Below are positions 22,474 through 33,600 of a stretch of DNA of 64,000 nt, piece by piece. The stretch is taken from NCBI GenBank assembly GCA_964342305.1, contig CAYFGK010000002.1, positions 1-64,000 of the forward strand, given 5' to 3'. Origin of the DNA: DT-110 sp964342305 (GTDB lineage Bacteria > Bacteroidota > Bacteroidia > Chitinophagales > Saprospiraceae). Below the pieces are notes generated by a model. It had not been told where the DNA came from. It did not search any database and saw nothing but the letters and a program-made list of their open reading frames with translations. Each line of letters starts with the position of its first letter. Position 1 is the first letter of the stretch. The position numbers were made by a program, and so were the translations under genes.

Positions 22474-22995
22474 ATGAAACGAATTGTTATTACCGGACCC
22501 GAATCGTCGGGAAAAACGACGCTCACCCGCAATTTAGCCCGTCACTTTCAGGCAGATTGGGTAGGGGAGTACGCCCGGATCTATCTGGATGACCTGGACC
22601 GGCCGTACCGCGAAGATGACCTGGAACGCATTGGCCGTGAGCAACTTCGTCGGCAATTAGCGGCCGGGAATGGCCGCTCCCTTCTTTTTTGCGATACGGG
22701 GCTGGTGGTACTCTACATCTGGTCAATGGTTTCCTACCAAAGGGTACAGCCCTGGTTGGCGAATGCTCTGGAAAAAGATCAGACGGATCTCTACTTACTT
22801 ACCGTTCCCGATATGCCCTGGGAACCCGACCCTCTCCGCGAACATCCCGAGCAACGCGACTGGTTGTACGATCAGTACCGTACTTATTTACGCAGCCATC
22901 ACGTACCCCACCGGGTCATTGCCGGCCCTTCGGAAGCAGAACGTCTGGAGCGTTCCATTGCCGAAATCAATCTTCTTTTTCCGGGCCATATTTGA
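22474..22995 (+). CDS. NadR-like P-loop ATPase/kinase
   Basis: 173 residues from MKRIVITGPESSGKTTL, with Walker A GPESSGKT at residues 8-15 and the NadR-type segment WVGEYARIYLD. It resembles the ribosylnicotinamide kinase half of NadR (AAA_28-type P-loop family), without the nucleotidyltransferase domain. In Bacteroidota such genes often accompany Pnu-type vitamin transporters, but no pnuC/pnuT is present here. It stands upstream of the TPP riboswitch and so is not itself controlled by it. Substrate unproven: nicotinamide riboside is the family guess. Confidence 0.8.
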   Translation: MKRIVITGPESSGKTTLTRNLARHFQADWVGEYARIYLDDLDRPYREDDLERIGREQLRRQLAAGNGRSLLFCDTGLVVLYIWSMVSYQRVQPWLANALEKDQTDLYLLTVPDMPWEPDPLREHPEQRDWLYDQYRTYLRSHHVPHRVIAGPSEAERLERSIAEINLLFPGHI

Positions 22996-23022
22996 CAAAA
23001 CAGCCGGAAGGTTATACTTTCG
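22991..23022 (+). promoter_or_regulatory. Promoter of the TPP-regulated receptor gene
   Basis: TTTG at 22991-22994 (overlapping the stop of the NadR-like gene) and TACTTTCG at 23015-23022 lie 20 bases apart, the normal spacing for Bacteroidota -33 and -7 elements. Transcription would start at about 23028, immediately before the riboswitch. The -7 box differs from TAnnTTTG at one position. Confidence 0.6.
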
Positions 23023-23033
23023 CACCACTTTCT

Positions 23034-23122
23034 CTAATTGGGGTGCCCGACTACCACTGGTAGCAATACGGGCTGAGATCATACCCATTGAACCTGCCCG
23101 GGTAATGCCGGGAAGGGATTGA
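23034..23122 (+). promoter_or_regulatory. TPP riboswitch (THI element)
   Basis: Contains the conserved TPP aptamer elements in order: GGGGTGCCC (P2), GGGCTGAGATCATACCC (pyrimidine-sensing J3-2/P3 region), TTGAACCTG (P4 side, pyrophosphate-binding helix) and GGGTAATGCCGG, then GAAGGGA. It senses thiamin pyrophosphate and lies about 115 bases before the TonB receptor start, so it predicts that the receptor imports thiamin or a precursor. Confidence 0.93.
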
Positions 23123-23146
23123 AGGATTTTCCTTCGATGGCGTATG

Positions 23147-23175
23147 GGACGAGATGTCCCTGGGACTTCTCGTCC
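23147..23175 (+). promoter_or_regulatory. Hairpin downstream of the TPP aptamer
   Basis: GGACGAGA and TCTCGTCC flank an inner GTCCC/GGGAC stem, giving a long near-perfect hairpin. No T-run follows, so a plain intrinsic terminator is unlikely. It may be the expression platform or a stabiliser in the receptor leader. Its role is inferred only from position. Confidence 0.5.
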
Positions 23176-23235
23176 GGGTGAATTAGGACGCCGTTCAAAC
23201 CCCATGAACGGTCGATTACTTCATCACAACGTTCA

Positions 23236-25671
23236 ATGATCATGTATTCATTAAAATTGTCTTCGCTATTGCTGGCTATGCTAGCCGCAATCGGCCTACA
23301 GGCACAATGTACCCTAACCGGTACGGTCTTTGACGAAGCCGGGACACCAATGCCCGGCGCCAACGTAGTCCTGCCGAAATTGCAAAGTGGTTCGGCAGCG
23401 GATGCCGATGGCCGGTACGTCATTCCCGATGTTCCGGCCGGGACCTACACCTTAAGCGTTAGTTATCTGGGCTACACCGATTTTCGAAAAACGGTTACTA
23501 TTCCGGAGGGCGTCACCAGTAAGGAGGTTGATATTCGCCTGCAGCCATCGGGTGTTGACCTGGGAGAAGTTACCGTCCAGGCGACCCGTGCCAATGACCG
23601 TACACCGATGACCTTTGTAAACCTCGATAAGGAGGATCTGGAGGTCAATAACCTCGGTCAGGATGTGCCTTACCTTTTGCGATGGACACCCTCGGCCGTA
23701 GTTACGTCGGATGCCGGCGCCGGTGTGGGCTATACCGGGATCCGAATCCGGGGTACCGACCCTACCCGGATCAATGTTACCATTAACGGAATACCGCTGA
23801 ATGATGCGGAATCTCAGGGGGTTTTCTGGGTGAATATGCCGGATTTTATTTCATCTACCAGCGATGTTCAGATCCAGCGCGGCGTAGGTACCTCCACCAA
23901 TGGAGCCGGTGCATTCGGTGCTACCATCAACCTTAATACGTCGAGAGTTCAACAGGAGCCACGGGCACAGATCAATGCGTCGGTGGGGTCTTTCAACACT
24001 TTCAAGCGCAATGTGCAATTCTCTACTGGTTTATTGAAGGACCATTTTACCATCGACGGGCGTCTGAGTAAAATAACCTCCGACGGCTACATCGACCGGG
24101 CTTCGGCCGATATGGAGTCCTATTACCTGTCGGGGGCCTACGTGAGCGACCGTACCATGCTGCGGTTCAATACCTTCAGCGGTCACGAGATCACCTACCA
24201 GGCCTGGAACGGGGTGCCCGCCGAATTGGTCGACGATTGGGATACGCGGACCTTCAATTCTGCCGGTACGGAAAAACCGGGCGAGCCATACGAGGATGAG
24301 GTGGATAATTACCGGCAAACCCACTACCAACTGCTGTTCAACCAGGAACTGGGCCGTAGCTGGAATACGAATGTGGCGCTTCATTACACCCAGGGGCAGG
24401 GTTTCTTCGAGCAGTATAAAGCGGATCAGGATCTGGCGGAATACGGCTTTGAAACGCAAACTATCGACGGGGATTTACCCGACCTGGTTCGTCGTCTGTG
24501 GCTCGACAATGATTTCTACGGTGGCGTCTACGGCCTGAATCTCGAGCAGGATCGGCTCGACTTTACCCTCGGAGGTGGATTCCACGTTTATGAAGGCGGG
24601 CACTTCGGGGAGATCGTGTGGTCGGAACTTGCCGAAGGACTCACCCCGGATGAGGAATACTACAATAACGATGCCCGCAAAGTGGACCTCAATGTGTTCG
24701 GACGACTCAACTACGAGTTGCTGCCGGGGCTGCGTGGATACCTCGATCTGCAGTTCCGCCAGGTTGATTACTCCTTCCTGGGCCTGAACCGGGACGGAGC
24801 TTCGGTTGATCAAAACGAAACGCTGTCTTTCTTCAACCCCAAAGCAGGACTGCAGTACGCCTGGAGTGACCGCACTTCGGTATACGCTTCCTTTGCCGTA
24901 GCCCACCGGGAACCAAACCGCAACGACTACGTGGAGTCCACCCCCGACAGTCGACCGGACCCGGAACAATTATTGGATACCGAAGTCGGCTTTAAAAAGC
25001 AATTTGACCGGGGAGCCTTCGAAGCAGTTGGCTACTACATGTATTACAACGACCAGCTCGTACTTAACGGAGAGTTGAACGATGTGGGAGCCGCTACCCG
25101 CATCAATGTGGATCAATCCTACCGCCTGGGGCTGGAGTTGGTCGGTGGTTACCAACTGGCCGAGAACCTGGATCTCCAGGCCACCATGACTCTGAGTCGC
25201 AATAAAATAGCGGATTTCACCCAATTCGTGGATGTGTTCCTGGACGACGGTGGTTTTACACAGGAGGAACAGAGCTATACGGACACCGACCTTTCGTTCT
25301 CACCGGAAATGATCGCCGCCGGTGAGCTTACCTGGCACCCCTTCCGGAATGCGGCGGGATTTGACCAGCAGGACCTCAGTATGAGCTTTATGTCGAAATA
25401 CGTGGGCCGGCAATACCTGGGTAATACTTCCGATCCGGATAATATTATCGAGCCCTATTTCTTCTCGGATGTACGGTTGCGGTATGCATTGGACGAAGTG
25501 CTGACCAACCGGGTGGAGGTAACCCTGCTGGTGCAAAATATCTTCAATGCCAGGTACGAAACCAACGGTTGGTCGTACCGGTATATCTCGGGCGGTGAGG
25601 AGTTCTTATCGCGGGGCTATTACCCACAAGCCGGGCGTAATTTCCTGGCGGGTGTCACCCTGTCCTTCTAG
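23236..25671 (+). CDS. TonB-dependent receptor, probable thiamin uptake
   Basis: Outer-membrane active transporter of 811 residues. A signal peptide (cleavage near GLQAQ) is followed by a carboxypeptidase-regulatory-like domain (about residues 24-110, GTVFDEAGTPMPGANV), a plug domain with GIRIRGTDPTRINVTINGIP, and a beta-barrel ending in the aromatic GRNFLAGVTLSF. The upstream TPP riboswitch makes thiamin or a related compound the likely cargo (inference). No SusD partner is present, as expected for a vitamin receptor. An ATG two codons in (23242) is an alternative start. Confidence 0.92.
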   Translation: MIMYSLKLSSLLLAMLAAIGLQAQCTLTGTVFDEAGTPMPGANVVLPKLQSGSAADADGRYVIPDVPAGTYTLSVSYLGYTDFRKTVTIPEGVTSKEVDIRLQPSGVDLGEVTVQATRANDRTPMTFVNLDKEDLEVNNLGQDVPYLLRWTPSAVVTSDAGAGVGYTGIRIRGTDPTRINVTINGIPLNDAESQGVFWVNMPDFISSTSDVQIQRGVGTSTNGAGAFGATINLNTSRVQQEPRAQINASVGSFNTFKRNVQFSTGLLKDHFTIDGRLSKITSDGYIDRASADMESYYLSGAYVSDRTMLRFNTFSGHEITYQAWNGVPAELVDDWDTRTFNSAGTEKPGEPYEDEVDNYRQTHYQLLFNQELGRSWNTNVALHYTQGQGFFEQYKADQDLAEYGFETQTIDGDLPDLVRRLWLDNDFYGGVYGLNLEQDRLDFTLGGGFHVYEGGHFGEIVWSELAEGLTPDEEYYNNDARKVDLNVFGRLNYELLPGLRGYLDLQFRQVDYSFLGLNRDGASVDQNETLSFFNPKAGLQYAWSDRTSVYASFAVAHREPNRNDYVESTPDSRPDPEQLLDTEVGFKKQFDRGAFEAVGYYMYYNDQLVLNGELNDVGAATRINVDQSYRLGLELVGGYQLAENLDLQATMTLSRNKIADFTQFVDVFLDDGGFTQEEQSYTDTDLSFSPEMIAAGELTWHPFRNAAGFDQQDLSMSFMSKYVGRQYLGNTSDPDNIIEPYFFSDVRLRYALDEVLTNRVEVTLLVQNIFNARYETNGWSYRYISGGEEFLSRGYYPQAGRNFLAGVTLSF

Positions 25672-25688
25672 GAAATCGCATCCCAGCC

Positions 25689-25732
25689 AAAAGGTGCCTG
25701 CCATCCGCCAGCCGGATAGGCAGGCACCTTTT
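25689..25732 (+). terminator. Intrinsic terminator of the receptor gene
   Basis: AAAAGGTGCCTGCC pairs with GGCAGGCACCTTTT, and an inner ATCCG/CGGAT stem closes the loop. The right arm runs into TTTTCTTTTT. It starts 18 bases after the receptor stop. Confidence 0.92.
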
Positions 25733-25770
25733 CTTTTTGGCGAAAGCCATTAAATCTTATCCCTGATGTT

Positions 25771-25778
25771 TATCTTGC
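25771..25778 (+). promoter_or_regulatory. Candidate -7 box before the pRiA4b-like gene
   Basis: TATCTTGC, one change from TAnnTTTG, lies 8 bases before the ATG at 25787. It supports that downstream start, because the other possible start at 25766 would fall inside the promoter. Confidence 0.4.
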
Positions 25779-25786
25779 GGGCAAAA

Positions 25787-26674
25787 ATGGCAAAAGCCTT
25801 TCAGCTAGATGTGCGACTCGAGGGGGTGGAACCGGAGGTTTTCCGCCAGCTGATCATTCCGGCGGACCTGTATCTGGTCGATCTGCATAAAATTCTGCAA
25901 GTTGGTATTGGGTGGCTCAATCACCATTTGCATGGTTTTGAACACAGCGATACAATGTTCTTACCTCCCGATGCTACCAATGAAATGGGAACGGTGGCCT
26001 ACACTGATATCCCCGTCCAGCAATTTTTGCGGAAGCAGGGAGATCAACTGGTATATGTCTATAACTTTGAAAGTGCGTGGCGGCATCTGATTACCGTGGA
26101 AGATATTCTGGAGGATGCCCAACTGGATCACCCCTTGCCTTATTGCCGGGCCGGAGCGGGTGCCGCGCCTCCCGAAGATATTGGTGGCCCCGAGGGTTAT
26201 TCCGATATGCTCGCGGCACTGGCCAATTCAAAACATCCCAGACACAGTATGTACAAAGAGTATCTCGGCGGAGTTACCTGGCTGCCCGATGACTTTGACC
26301 GCGACGATGTGAACGAACTATTTCAGGAAGATGATTATGGTCTTTTTGATCTGATGGATTTCTTCATCAGCGACATGGATTTGCCAGAGGATGGGGACGA
26401 CGATTACGAGGTTGATCCACGGGAAAACTTACAGAAAGCCATCGATGAGATCATTACCAATCAATTAAAGGAGAACGATCCTCCCGAGCTGAAAAAAAAT
26501 ATGGATCGGCTTGTCAATATTGGTTGGTCCAAAGATCAGGCTCATAAATTAGTGGCCCAATGCGTTATTTTGGAATTGTTCCAGGTCTTCAAGGAGTCCG
26601 AAGAGTTTAACCGGGATCGCTATATCCGCAACCTCAACGCCCTCCCTAATGAACCCAGGGAGATCTGGTCGTAA
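25787..26674 (+). CDS. Plasmid pRiA4b ORF-3-like family protein
   Basis: About 295 residues. The N-terminal half matches the pRiA4b ORF-3/IS1096 TnpR-like fold: a repeat-like start FQLDVRLEGVEPEVFRQLI, WLNHHLHGFEH, and the signature PPEDIGGPEGY near residue 130. The C-terminal part (about 200-295) is helical, acidic and not recognised. The family name comes from mobile elements, but no transposase, terminal repeat or other mobility gene is nearby, and many Bacteroidota carry chromosomal copies. Biochemical role unknown. The start was chosen on promoter position and the MAK N-terminus. Confidence 0.8.
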   Translation: MAKAFQLDVRLEGVEPEVFRQLIIPADLYLVDLHKILQVGIGWLNHHLHGFEHSDTMFLPPDATNEMGTVAYTDIPVQQFLRKQGDQLVYVYNFESAWRHLITVEDILEDAQLDHPLPYCRAGAGAAPPEDIGGPEGYSDMLAALANSKHPRHSMYKEYLGGVTWLPDDFDRDDVNELFQEDDYGLFDLMDFFISDMDLPEDGDDDYEVDPRENLQKAIDEIITNQLKENDPPELKKNMDRLVNIGWSKDQAHKLVAQCVILELFQVFKESEEFNRDRYIRNLNALPNEPREIWS

Positions 26675-26775
26675 TGACCAGATCCGAAAGGGCCGGCATA
26701 TGTATTTCCGGCTTTCGCCAAAAATCTTAGAAGCCATCTCAAAAATATCCTTTGGCCTGCCCATACGGGCCCGTC

Positions 26776-26798
26776 GGGGCAAAGCTATCTTTTGCCCC
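26776..26798. repeat. Small hairpin between convergent genes
   Basis: GGGGCAAA and TTTGCCCC form an 8-base-pair stem around a 7-base loop. It is part of the 232-base gap between the pRiA4b-like gene and the outer-membrane protein gene, next to the stronger terminator at 26811. Confidence 0.4.
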
Positions 26799-26810
26799 TG
26801 TATTTCGTTA

Positions 26811-26846
26811 CAAAAAGCTTACATCCGTACGGATGTAAGCTTTTTG
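26811..26846. terminator. Bidirectional terminator, 36-base perfect palindrome
   Basis: Each arm is 18 bases, starting CAAAAAGCTTACATCCGT and followed directly by its exact reverse complement. T-runs are present at both ends, so it can terminate both of the convergent genes that flank it. Confidence 0.85.
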
Positions 26847-26906
26847 CGCCTTATCCAGGGACAAAACCTTAGCTTTTCGTCATCAAAAACATTATTGTGA
26901 TGGCTT

Positions 26907-27476
26907 CTAGAAATTACGGGTGAATCCAAATCGGAGTGAAAAGGGTGACTCAAATGTCTGAATATTTTGATTCACATTGTACAAACCGAGGATCTCAAAC
27001 CGCGAAGCACCCTGTCCACTGCTGTAGCCGGCACCGATATAGATGTTGTCGTTGGTGATCCGGGTAACGGTCAGGTCATCAAAGTTACGCTGAATAAAAG
27101 CCTGGTCTGCGTACTCGTATTCCACGTGTGCGAAGATCTCCGAGGTGATCTTATATCTGGAGAAAAGGCCAATACCCAGGTTCACCGGCTGGGCACTTGC
27201 CCGATCACCATTAAAGGTGTCGGCCCAATAGAATGAAATCAGCGTAGATACTCTGGGGCCTACCGAAAAACGGGGCGTGAACTTGTAGGCTACCATGGGT
27301 GATAATCCCAGTTGGAGAGCAGAAAAACCATTCCCACCGCTAAAACCAAGTACAAAGCCACCCCCGTACCATAACCGTTCTTTAAACGGCAAGTCCTTGA
27401 GGGACTGGGCCTCGGCCCGTTGGTTAAAACCAATAACCAGGAAGCATACTATCAGGAGGGGTAAAATGCGTTTCAT
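26907..27476 (-). CDS. Small outer-membrane beta-barrel protein
   Basis: 189 residues, with a signal peptide (MKRILPLLIVCFLVIG..., cleavage after RAEAQ) and alternating beta strands typical of the porin-like/OmpW-like small barrels of Bacteroidota (LQLGLSPMVAYKF, FAHVEYEYADQAF, NIYIGAGYSSG). It ends in Phe (FTRNF), as outer-membrane proteins recognised by BamA do. The chosen ATG is two codons inside the longest frame. No ligand can be predicted. Confidence 0.75.
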   Translation of the reverse strand: MKRILPLLIVCFLVIGFNQRAEAQSLKDLPFKERLWYGGGFVLGFSGGNGFSALQLGLSPMVAYKFTPRFSVGPRVSTLISFYWADTFNGDRASAQPVNLGIGLFSRYKITSEIFAHVEYEYADQAFIQRNFDDLTVTRITNDNIYIGAGYSSGQGASRFEILGLYNVNQNIQTFESPFSLRFGFTRNF

Positions 27477-27672
27477 TATCAATTCATTTTGACGTGAATA
27501 GTCTTATAAGAGATACGCGCAAAGATGCTAAAAAGGCTCTTTTGAATGAGTCCTTTAACAGATATTTAGCGGTATATTACTAACTTTGAATGGCCGGGTA
27601 AGGACGCAAAATACGAAAGCGACCAGTATCCCACGAACCGATAGATAATCCCGAAACAAGAGTCTTCCCAGC

Positions 27673-30600
27673 ATGAAGCATATCCTGACTTCGAGCATAT
27701 TCTTATTGCTTCCCATCCTTGTGTGGAGTCAGAATTGTGGTCTGGAAGCACCTGTTTCGCTACCGGCCAATACGATCGATACCCTCGAATTAGAAATTTT
27801 CGACCTGGTAAACAATGATTTAGCTAACTCCGATCAGGGGGTGTGTTCGGTAGATCTTACCTTTTTACATAGCAGCGTAGGTATTTTTCAGGTATGGCTG
27901 GAGTCCCCGTCAGGCCAGCAGATCCAGCTAATTGGCCCCGTCGCATCGGCTCCGGCATTCAGCATCATTTCCGTTTACGATGTGACCTTCTTTTCTGAAC
28001 GGCTCGGTGATAGCCCCAACAATGGATCCTGGGATAATGATCTGCCGAACCCGACGCCCGGAGATATCACTGATGGGGAATTTTACCCGTATTCAGGGCG
28101 GTTAGATGATTTTGATAGCGGACCGGTAAACGGGACCTGGTTATTGATCATACAAACGGATAATAACTTCTTTCCCTCCGGCGAACTCAGGGATGTCAAA
28201 ATCAATTTCTGTGATCCTCTTGGCGAGAATTGTTGCTTTGCCGAGGGAGGAGCCTTTGCAGCAGATTCCACGTTGCAGGCCTGTGTAGGCTCACCTGATC
28301 TATTACTGGATCCTGCTCTGGATACAACGATCACGCCGGCTGATTCCGTGCAATACGGTTATACCTGGCTTTTGACACAGGATTCGTTGCTCATTGCGGC
28401 CGATACGCTCAATGACTGGCGTAGGTTGCCTCCGGGGACTTATCAAGTATTTGGCCTTTCACATGCCCTTACTGATCAGAATAGCCTTCCGGACGTCGAT
28501 GGTACGCTCCATATTGATACCCTGAGAAATCAGTTGGACCGGCCGCTGCCGCCTTTTTGTGGTGACCTCACTACTAATTCCTGGACGCTGGACATCCTGG
28601 CCCCGAGTGATACGGTTTTCCAGACCGAGATTCTCTGCGTGGGCGATACCATCGCGATTGGCGACACCCTGACCAGCGAACCCGGTACGTTTACCAGAAG
28701 TTTGCAAAATCAAACAGGATGCGATAGTGTAGTTGTGTACGATGTCCAGCTATCACCTGTTTTCGACCAGGAGATCGATTCGGTGATCTGTGCCGGTGAT
28801 ACGGTAACCGTCAACGGTAATCAATATTTCGAACCCGGTATTTACCGGGATACCCTGCAATCACGCGACGGCTGTGATAGTCTGGTAACCCTGATACTCG
28901 ATGTGGTTGAACCGACCAGGGATACGATTACCCAATTGGTTTGCAACGGACAATCGGTTAGCATCGGCGGAGAGTCATTTAATACCACCGGAATACATAC
29001 TGTGGTCTTACCCGGAACTTCGGGATGTGACAGTATTTTGGTACTGGACCTGACGGTACTCAGCCCACAGGCATTGGTTGCCGATGGACCGCGTGACATT
29101 ACCTGCTCTGATGCCAGTATATTGCTCGATGGGAGTGGTTCCCAACCCACAGGTGACATAACCTATCTTTGGGAACTGCAAACCGGAATGTTTGAAGTAG
29201 ATGTGGTGGGAACGGATCCGACCCTCACGGTAACCGAGCCGGGGCGGTATTTCCTGCAGGTAACCGCCCGTCAGGACTCGGTGGTGTGTTCTAACCGTAC
29301 CGTCGGCATCGAAATAGGGGCCGATACAACCGGTCCCCTGGTGGAAGCTGGACCCGACCGTACGTTAACCTGTAGTCAGACGACTGCGGTTTTAGGTAGT
29401 GCCCTGGTAGTAGAAGGTCCGAATACGGAGATTCTTTGGACAGCCGAAAATGGAGCGTTCCCGGGAGATTCTACGATCGCCAGGCCGGTGGTCACCGACC
29501 CCGGATTATACTTTTTGCTGGTCACCAATCGGCGAAATGGTTGTACGGGTATGGATTCCGTACGGGTAACGGATAACCGTCCGGCCCTTAATGTTGCACT
29601 GGGGCCCGATCAGACACTTACCTGCACCGACACCAGCCTGTCTTTGCAAAGCACTGTTAATCCTCTGGGGCCGGCATATTCCTACTATTGGTATGAGGTT
29701 TCGGAGTCGGCTACACAACTAAGCGACCAGCCTTTCCTGCTTGTATCTGAACCCGGAATGTATGTTCTGTCGGTTACGGATCCGGGAAGTGGTTGTGCCG
29801 AAATGGATTCGGTCGCAGTGACGGTTGACACGCTACGGCCAACGGTTCAATTGGCAAACCCGACCAATTTGACATGTTCGGACCCCACTGCAATTATTGA
29901 TGGCTCCTCGTCGCTGTTGGTCGGGACTACGGAAGCTCTCTGGACCTCAATCAGCGGGGGAGCTTTCCAACAAATCACTGATCTGTCCATTCAGGTGGAT
30001 ACTGCCGGCACCTACCAATTACAACTGCTCAATACCGAAAATGGATGCCTGGATATGGCGTCCGTCAGGGTGGTGGATGACCGCACTCCGGTGGTTGCCC
30101 GGTTATCTCCCGTTCAGAATATCGATTGCGGACGCCCGGTAGTTCGTCTTGACGCCAGTACATCGGAGCCTATGGCTTCGCTGGCTTTCGAGTGGAGGAC
30201 CACCGACGGGGTCCTTCTCGACGGATCGGACCAACCCATTGCCCGGGTCAATGCGGCCGGTACGTATACGTTACTGGTTACCGATACGCTAAGCGGGTGC
30301 AGTGACAGCCTGTCGACCACGATACTAGCCGATACCATTCCTCCGGCTATAGATTTGATAACCGATGGTGTTCTGAGTTGTGGCCAGTCGTCGGTACTCA
30401 TTGAGAATGCGGCTTCGGAATCCAGTGGTATTATGTTCAGCTACGCCTGGTCAGGCCCCTGTATTGCCGGGGCGAGTGATCAGGAAACCATTTCTGTCAA
30501 CTGCGCAGGTACTTACAGTGTAACCATCACTAACCTGCGGACGGCTTGTGTTTCCACTGCATCCATTACCGTGGATTCACTGACTACTGCTCCGGAAGCA

Positions 30601-33600
30601 ATTTTGACCCAGGATTCCATTTCCCTTTCTTGTGCTAGTGGACAGGTAAATCTTGACGCCAGTCTGTCCAGAAACGGCACGATCTCCTGGCTTCGGAATG
30701 GTGAATTAGAAAGCAATGACGCGTTTTTCACGGTAAGTGATACCGGGCAGTACCAATTGGTAGTAACGGATGCAGATCTGGGGTGCTCGGATACTGCCGT
30801 AGCGGTAGTCACCGTGGATTGCAGGCCACTCGCACAGATTGTCGATCCGGCTCCTTTGAGTTGTGTACTCACACGGACAACGCTGGATGCTACGCCAAGT
30901 GAAGACGGCAACCCGCTTTCCTTCCTCTGGCGGGGGCCGCAGAACGGTTGCCTGAATGATTCTACCAACGCAGTTATTGAGGTACGTTGTCCGGGGCTTT
31001 ATACCCTGATCGTAACGAATACGGCGGCAGGTCAATCGGATACCTCTACGGTAGAGGTTGAGCGAAATACCGACGCTCCACTGGTGGATGCCGGTCCCGA
31101 CCGCGAACTTCGCTGTGACCAGACCCGCGTCGTACTGGACGGTAGTAATTCAGATACCGGACCAAGCTTCACCTACGTTTGGTTAAATACAGCAGGCGAT
31201 ACGCTGGCACGGACACTCCAGTTCGAAACCGGGGATGACGACACCTATATATTGGAAGTTTCGGATACCGAAACCGGCTGTAAAGCGGAAGATGTGGTTA
31301 CCGTTACCAGGGACGCGGCTTTGCCCGACATACGTTTTGGTTCGCGTTTTTTTCCCTGTGAGGCAGATACCTTTTCCTTTGAAGCTTTTGTTTTTCCCGA
31401 AGACCGGATATACCAGTACGAATGGTCTGGTAGCGGCCTTGCCGGAGATCTGGATCAGGCAGTCGTCGATATTACACAAACGGGTACTTACACCCTGATG
31501 GTAACGGATACGGCCAATGCCTGTTCTGTGTCGGAAACCTTTACCATCGAAGAACAGACATGTGGTCCTTGTGCCACGATAGCGGATCCGGATACGCTTA
31601 CTTGTCAAAGGACCAATGTGTCTCTTACCGCTGAATTATGTGCCCCCTGTGTCTCCTGTACGTATGAATGGTCTACTGACGAAGGTCGTATCCTTACCGA
31701 TCCATCATTGCCGGGTATTGAGGCTGATCAACCGGGGCTTTACGAACTCAGGGTTACTGACTCTTCGGGTATTTCGACCGTAGTGACCACGGAGGTGGTC
31801 TCCGATACGACCTCACCCCTTGCGGATGCCGGTCCCGATCAATTGCTGGATTGCCTGACCAATGAGGTAGTTCTGGGGCAGGAATTGGTGCCTGCTGGTG
31901 ATTCATTGCTGTATACCTGGCTTACGACCTCTTCGGACACCTTAGTATCGGGGAATGGTACCACGGTATTGATTCAAACGCCAGGCACATATCTGTTGCG
32001 GGTGCGCGACCTGCGTAACGGCTGTACCAGTCAGGATGAAGTAGTAGTTCGGGCAAACAATAACGCCCCGACCGCCCAGGCAGGTGAGGACCAAATGCTG
32101 GACTGTAACGCCCCTGTTCTTCGTCTGAACGGACAGGGATCCAGCGAAGGTACCAATATTGTTTACCAGTGGAGCACCCGGGATGGCCAGATCCGGACGG
32201 GTGTCGCCAGCTTGAATCCGCTGGTCGAAGGTCCGGGAACATACTTTCTCCGCGTAACGGATACCCTGAACAATTGTGGCAGTTTGGATTCAGTACGCAT
32301 TTTGGCTCCACAGGATTTTCCGGAGCTTTCGCCGCTGGACACTCAATACATTGGTTGCGGGGCCACGGAGGTTGCCATTGAAGCCCCCATTGGTGATAGT
32401 ACGGTGTATCATTACGAATGGTACGATGGTTCGGGTACGCTTTTATCGGAAGATCGCACGTTCATCGCCGGCACGCCGGGTACGTACCAATTACAAGTGA
32501 CGAATACTCAGAATGCTTGCACTGATCAGGCCGGGGTGGAGGTGATTACCCTAATGGAAAGGCCCGAGCCCGACCTTCCATTGTCGGATACGTTGACCTG
32601 TAATCGGTTAGAGGTTTTTCTGGATGCCGGCTTACCGTCAGTCGATTATCTGGAATACACCTGGACAACGGCTCGTGGGTTAGACCTAAGCTCTGAAAAT
32701 AGTCCACAGATTCGGATAACGGAGTCAGACTCCATTTTCCTGCGGGTAGAGGACCTCCGGACGGGATGTTTTGCACTGGATACGACGGTGGTGCTTTCGA
32801 CCAACGGACGACCTGTTATCCGGGCACCCGAGCAAGACTTTATTACCTGCGCACGCCCCACGGTTGATCTTCGATTATCCCTGGGAGGGGACCTGTCTGA
32901 TTATGCTTTTTCCTGGGAAACGGAAGATGGCCAGATCGAAGGTGATGCTACCATTATGGGACCCACCGTTTCGGAGCCGGGTCGCTATACCCTTACGACC
33001 ACGAATGTAAACTCCGGATGTCAATCGGAATTGTTCGTGATCGTGAACGCCGACCGGCGTTCACCGACTGCGGTGATCACTGGTGAAGGTTCGTTAGAGG
33101 TCACCTGTACGACTAAGGAAGTGCTATTAGATGCCTCTAATTCATCCGTGCCAGCGGCAATCGGTCCGCTATTTGACTGGCAGGTACTCCGTGGGCCGGA
33201 TCCGACAGGGAATTTACAAAGTGCTCAGGTATTTGCCACCGGACCGGGCACTGTTCAGCTTACGGTGACCGATACCATTAATGGGTGTACCACAACTACG
33301 GAGGTAACCGTAGCTGATAATTCGCAGCCTCCCACAGAGCCCGAACTGGCCGTTGGTAGCCCCATATCCTGTAGCAATGAACAGACGACAATCTCCATTC
33401 TCAACCAGGAAAACGGAATGGATTATACCGGTGTATTTGGTGGTGATTCGACCGCTCTTGCAAACGGAGTTTGGACGGTTGTCGAACCCGGTCAGTACAC
33501 AGTTGTGGCCACCAGCCAGACTACCGGGTGTACCAGCGAAGGAGACGTTTTGGTTAACCAGGATTTTGCCCGGCCGGAGTTAGTCATTCAAACGGTTGGA

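Noticed and set aside
25787..26674. Reading the pRiA4b ORF-3/TnpR-like gene as evidence for a mobile element
   Set aside because: No transposase, integrase, terminal repeats or target duplication nearby; the family is common on chromosomes.
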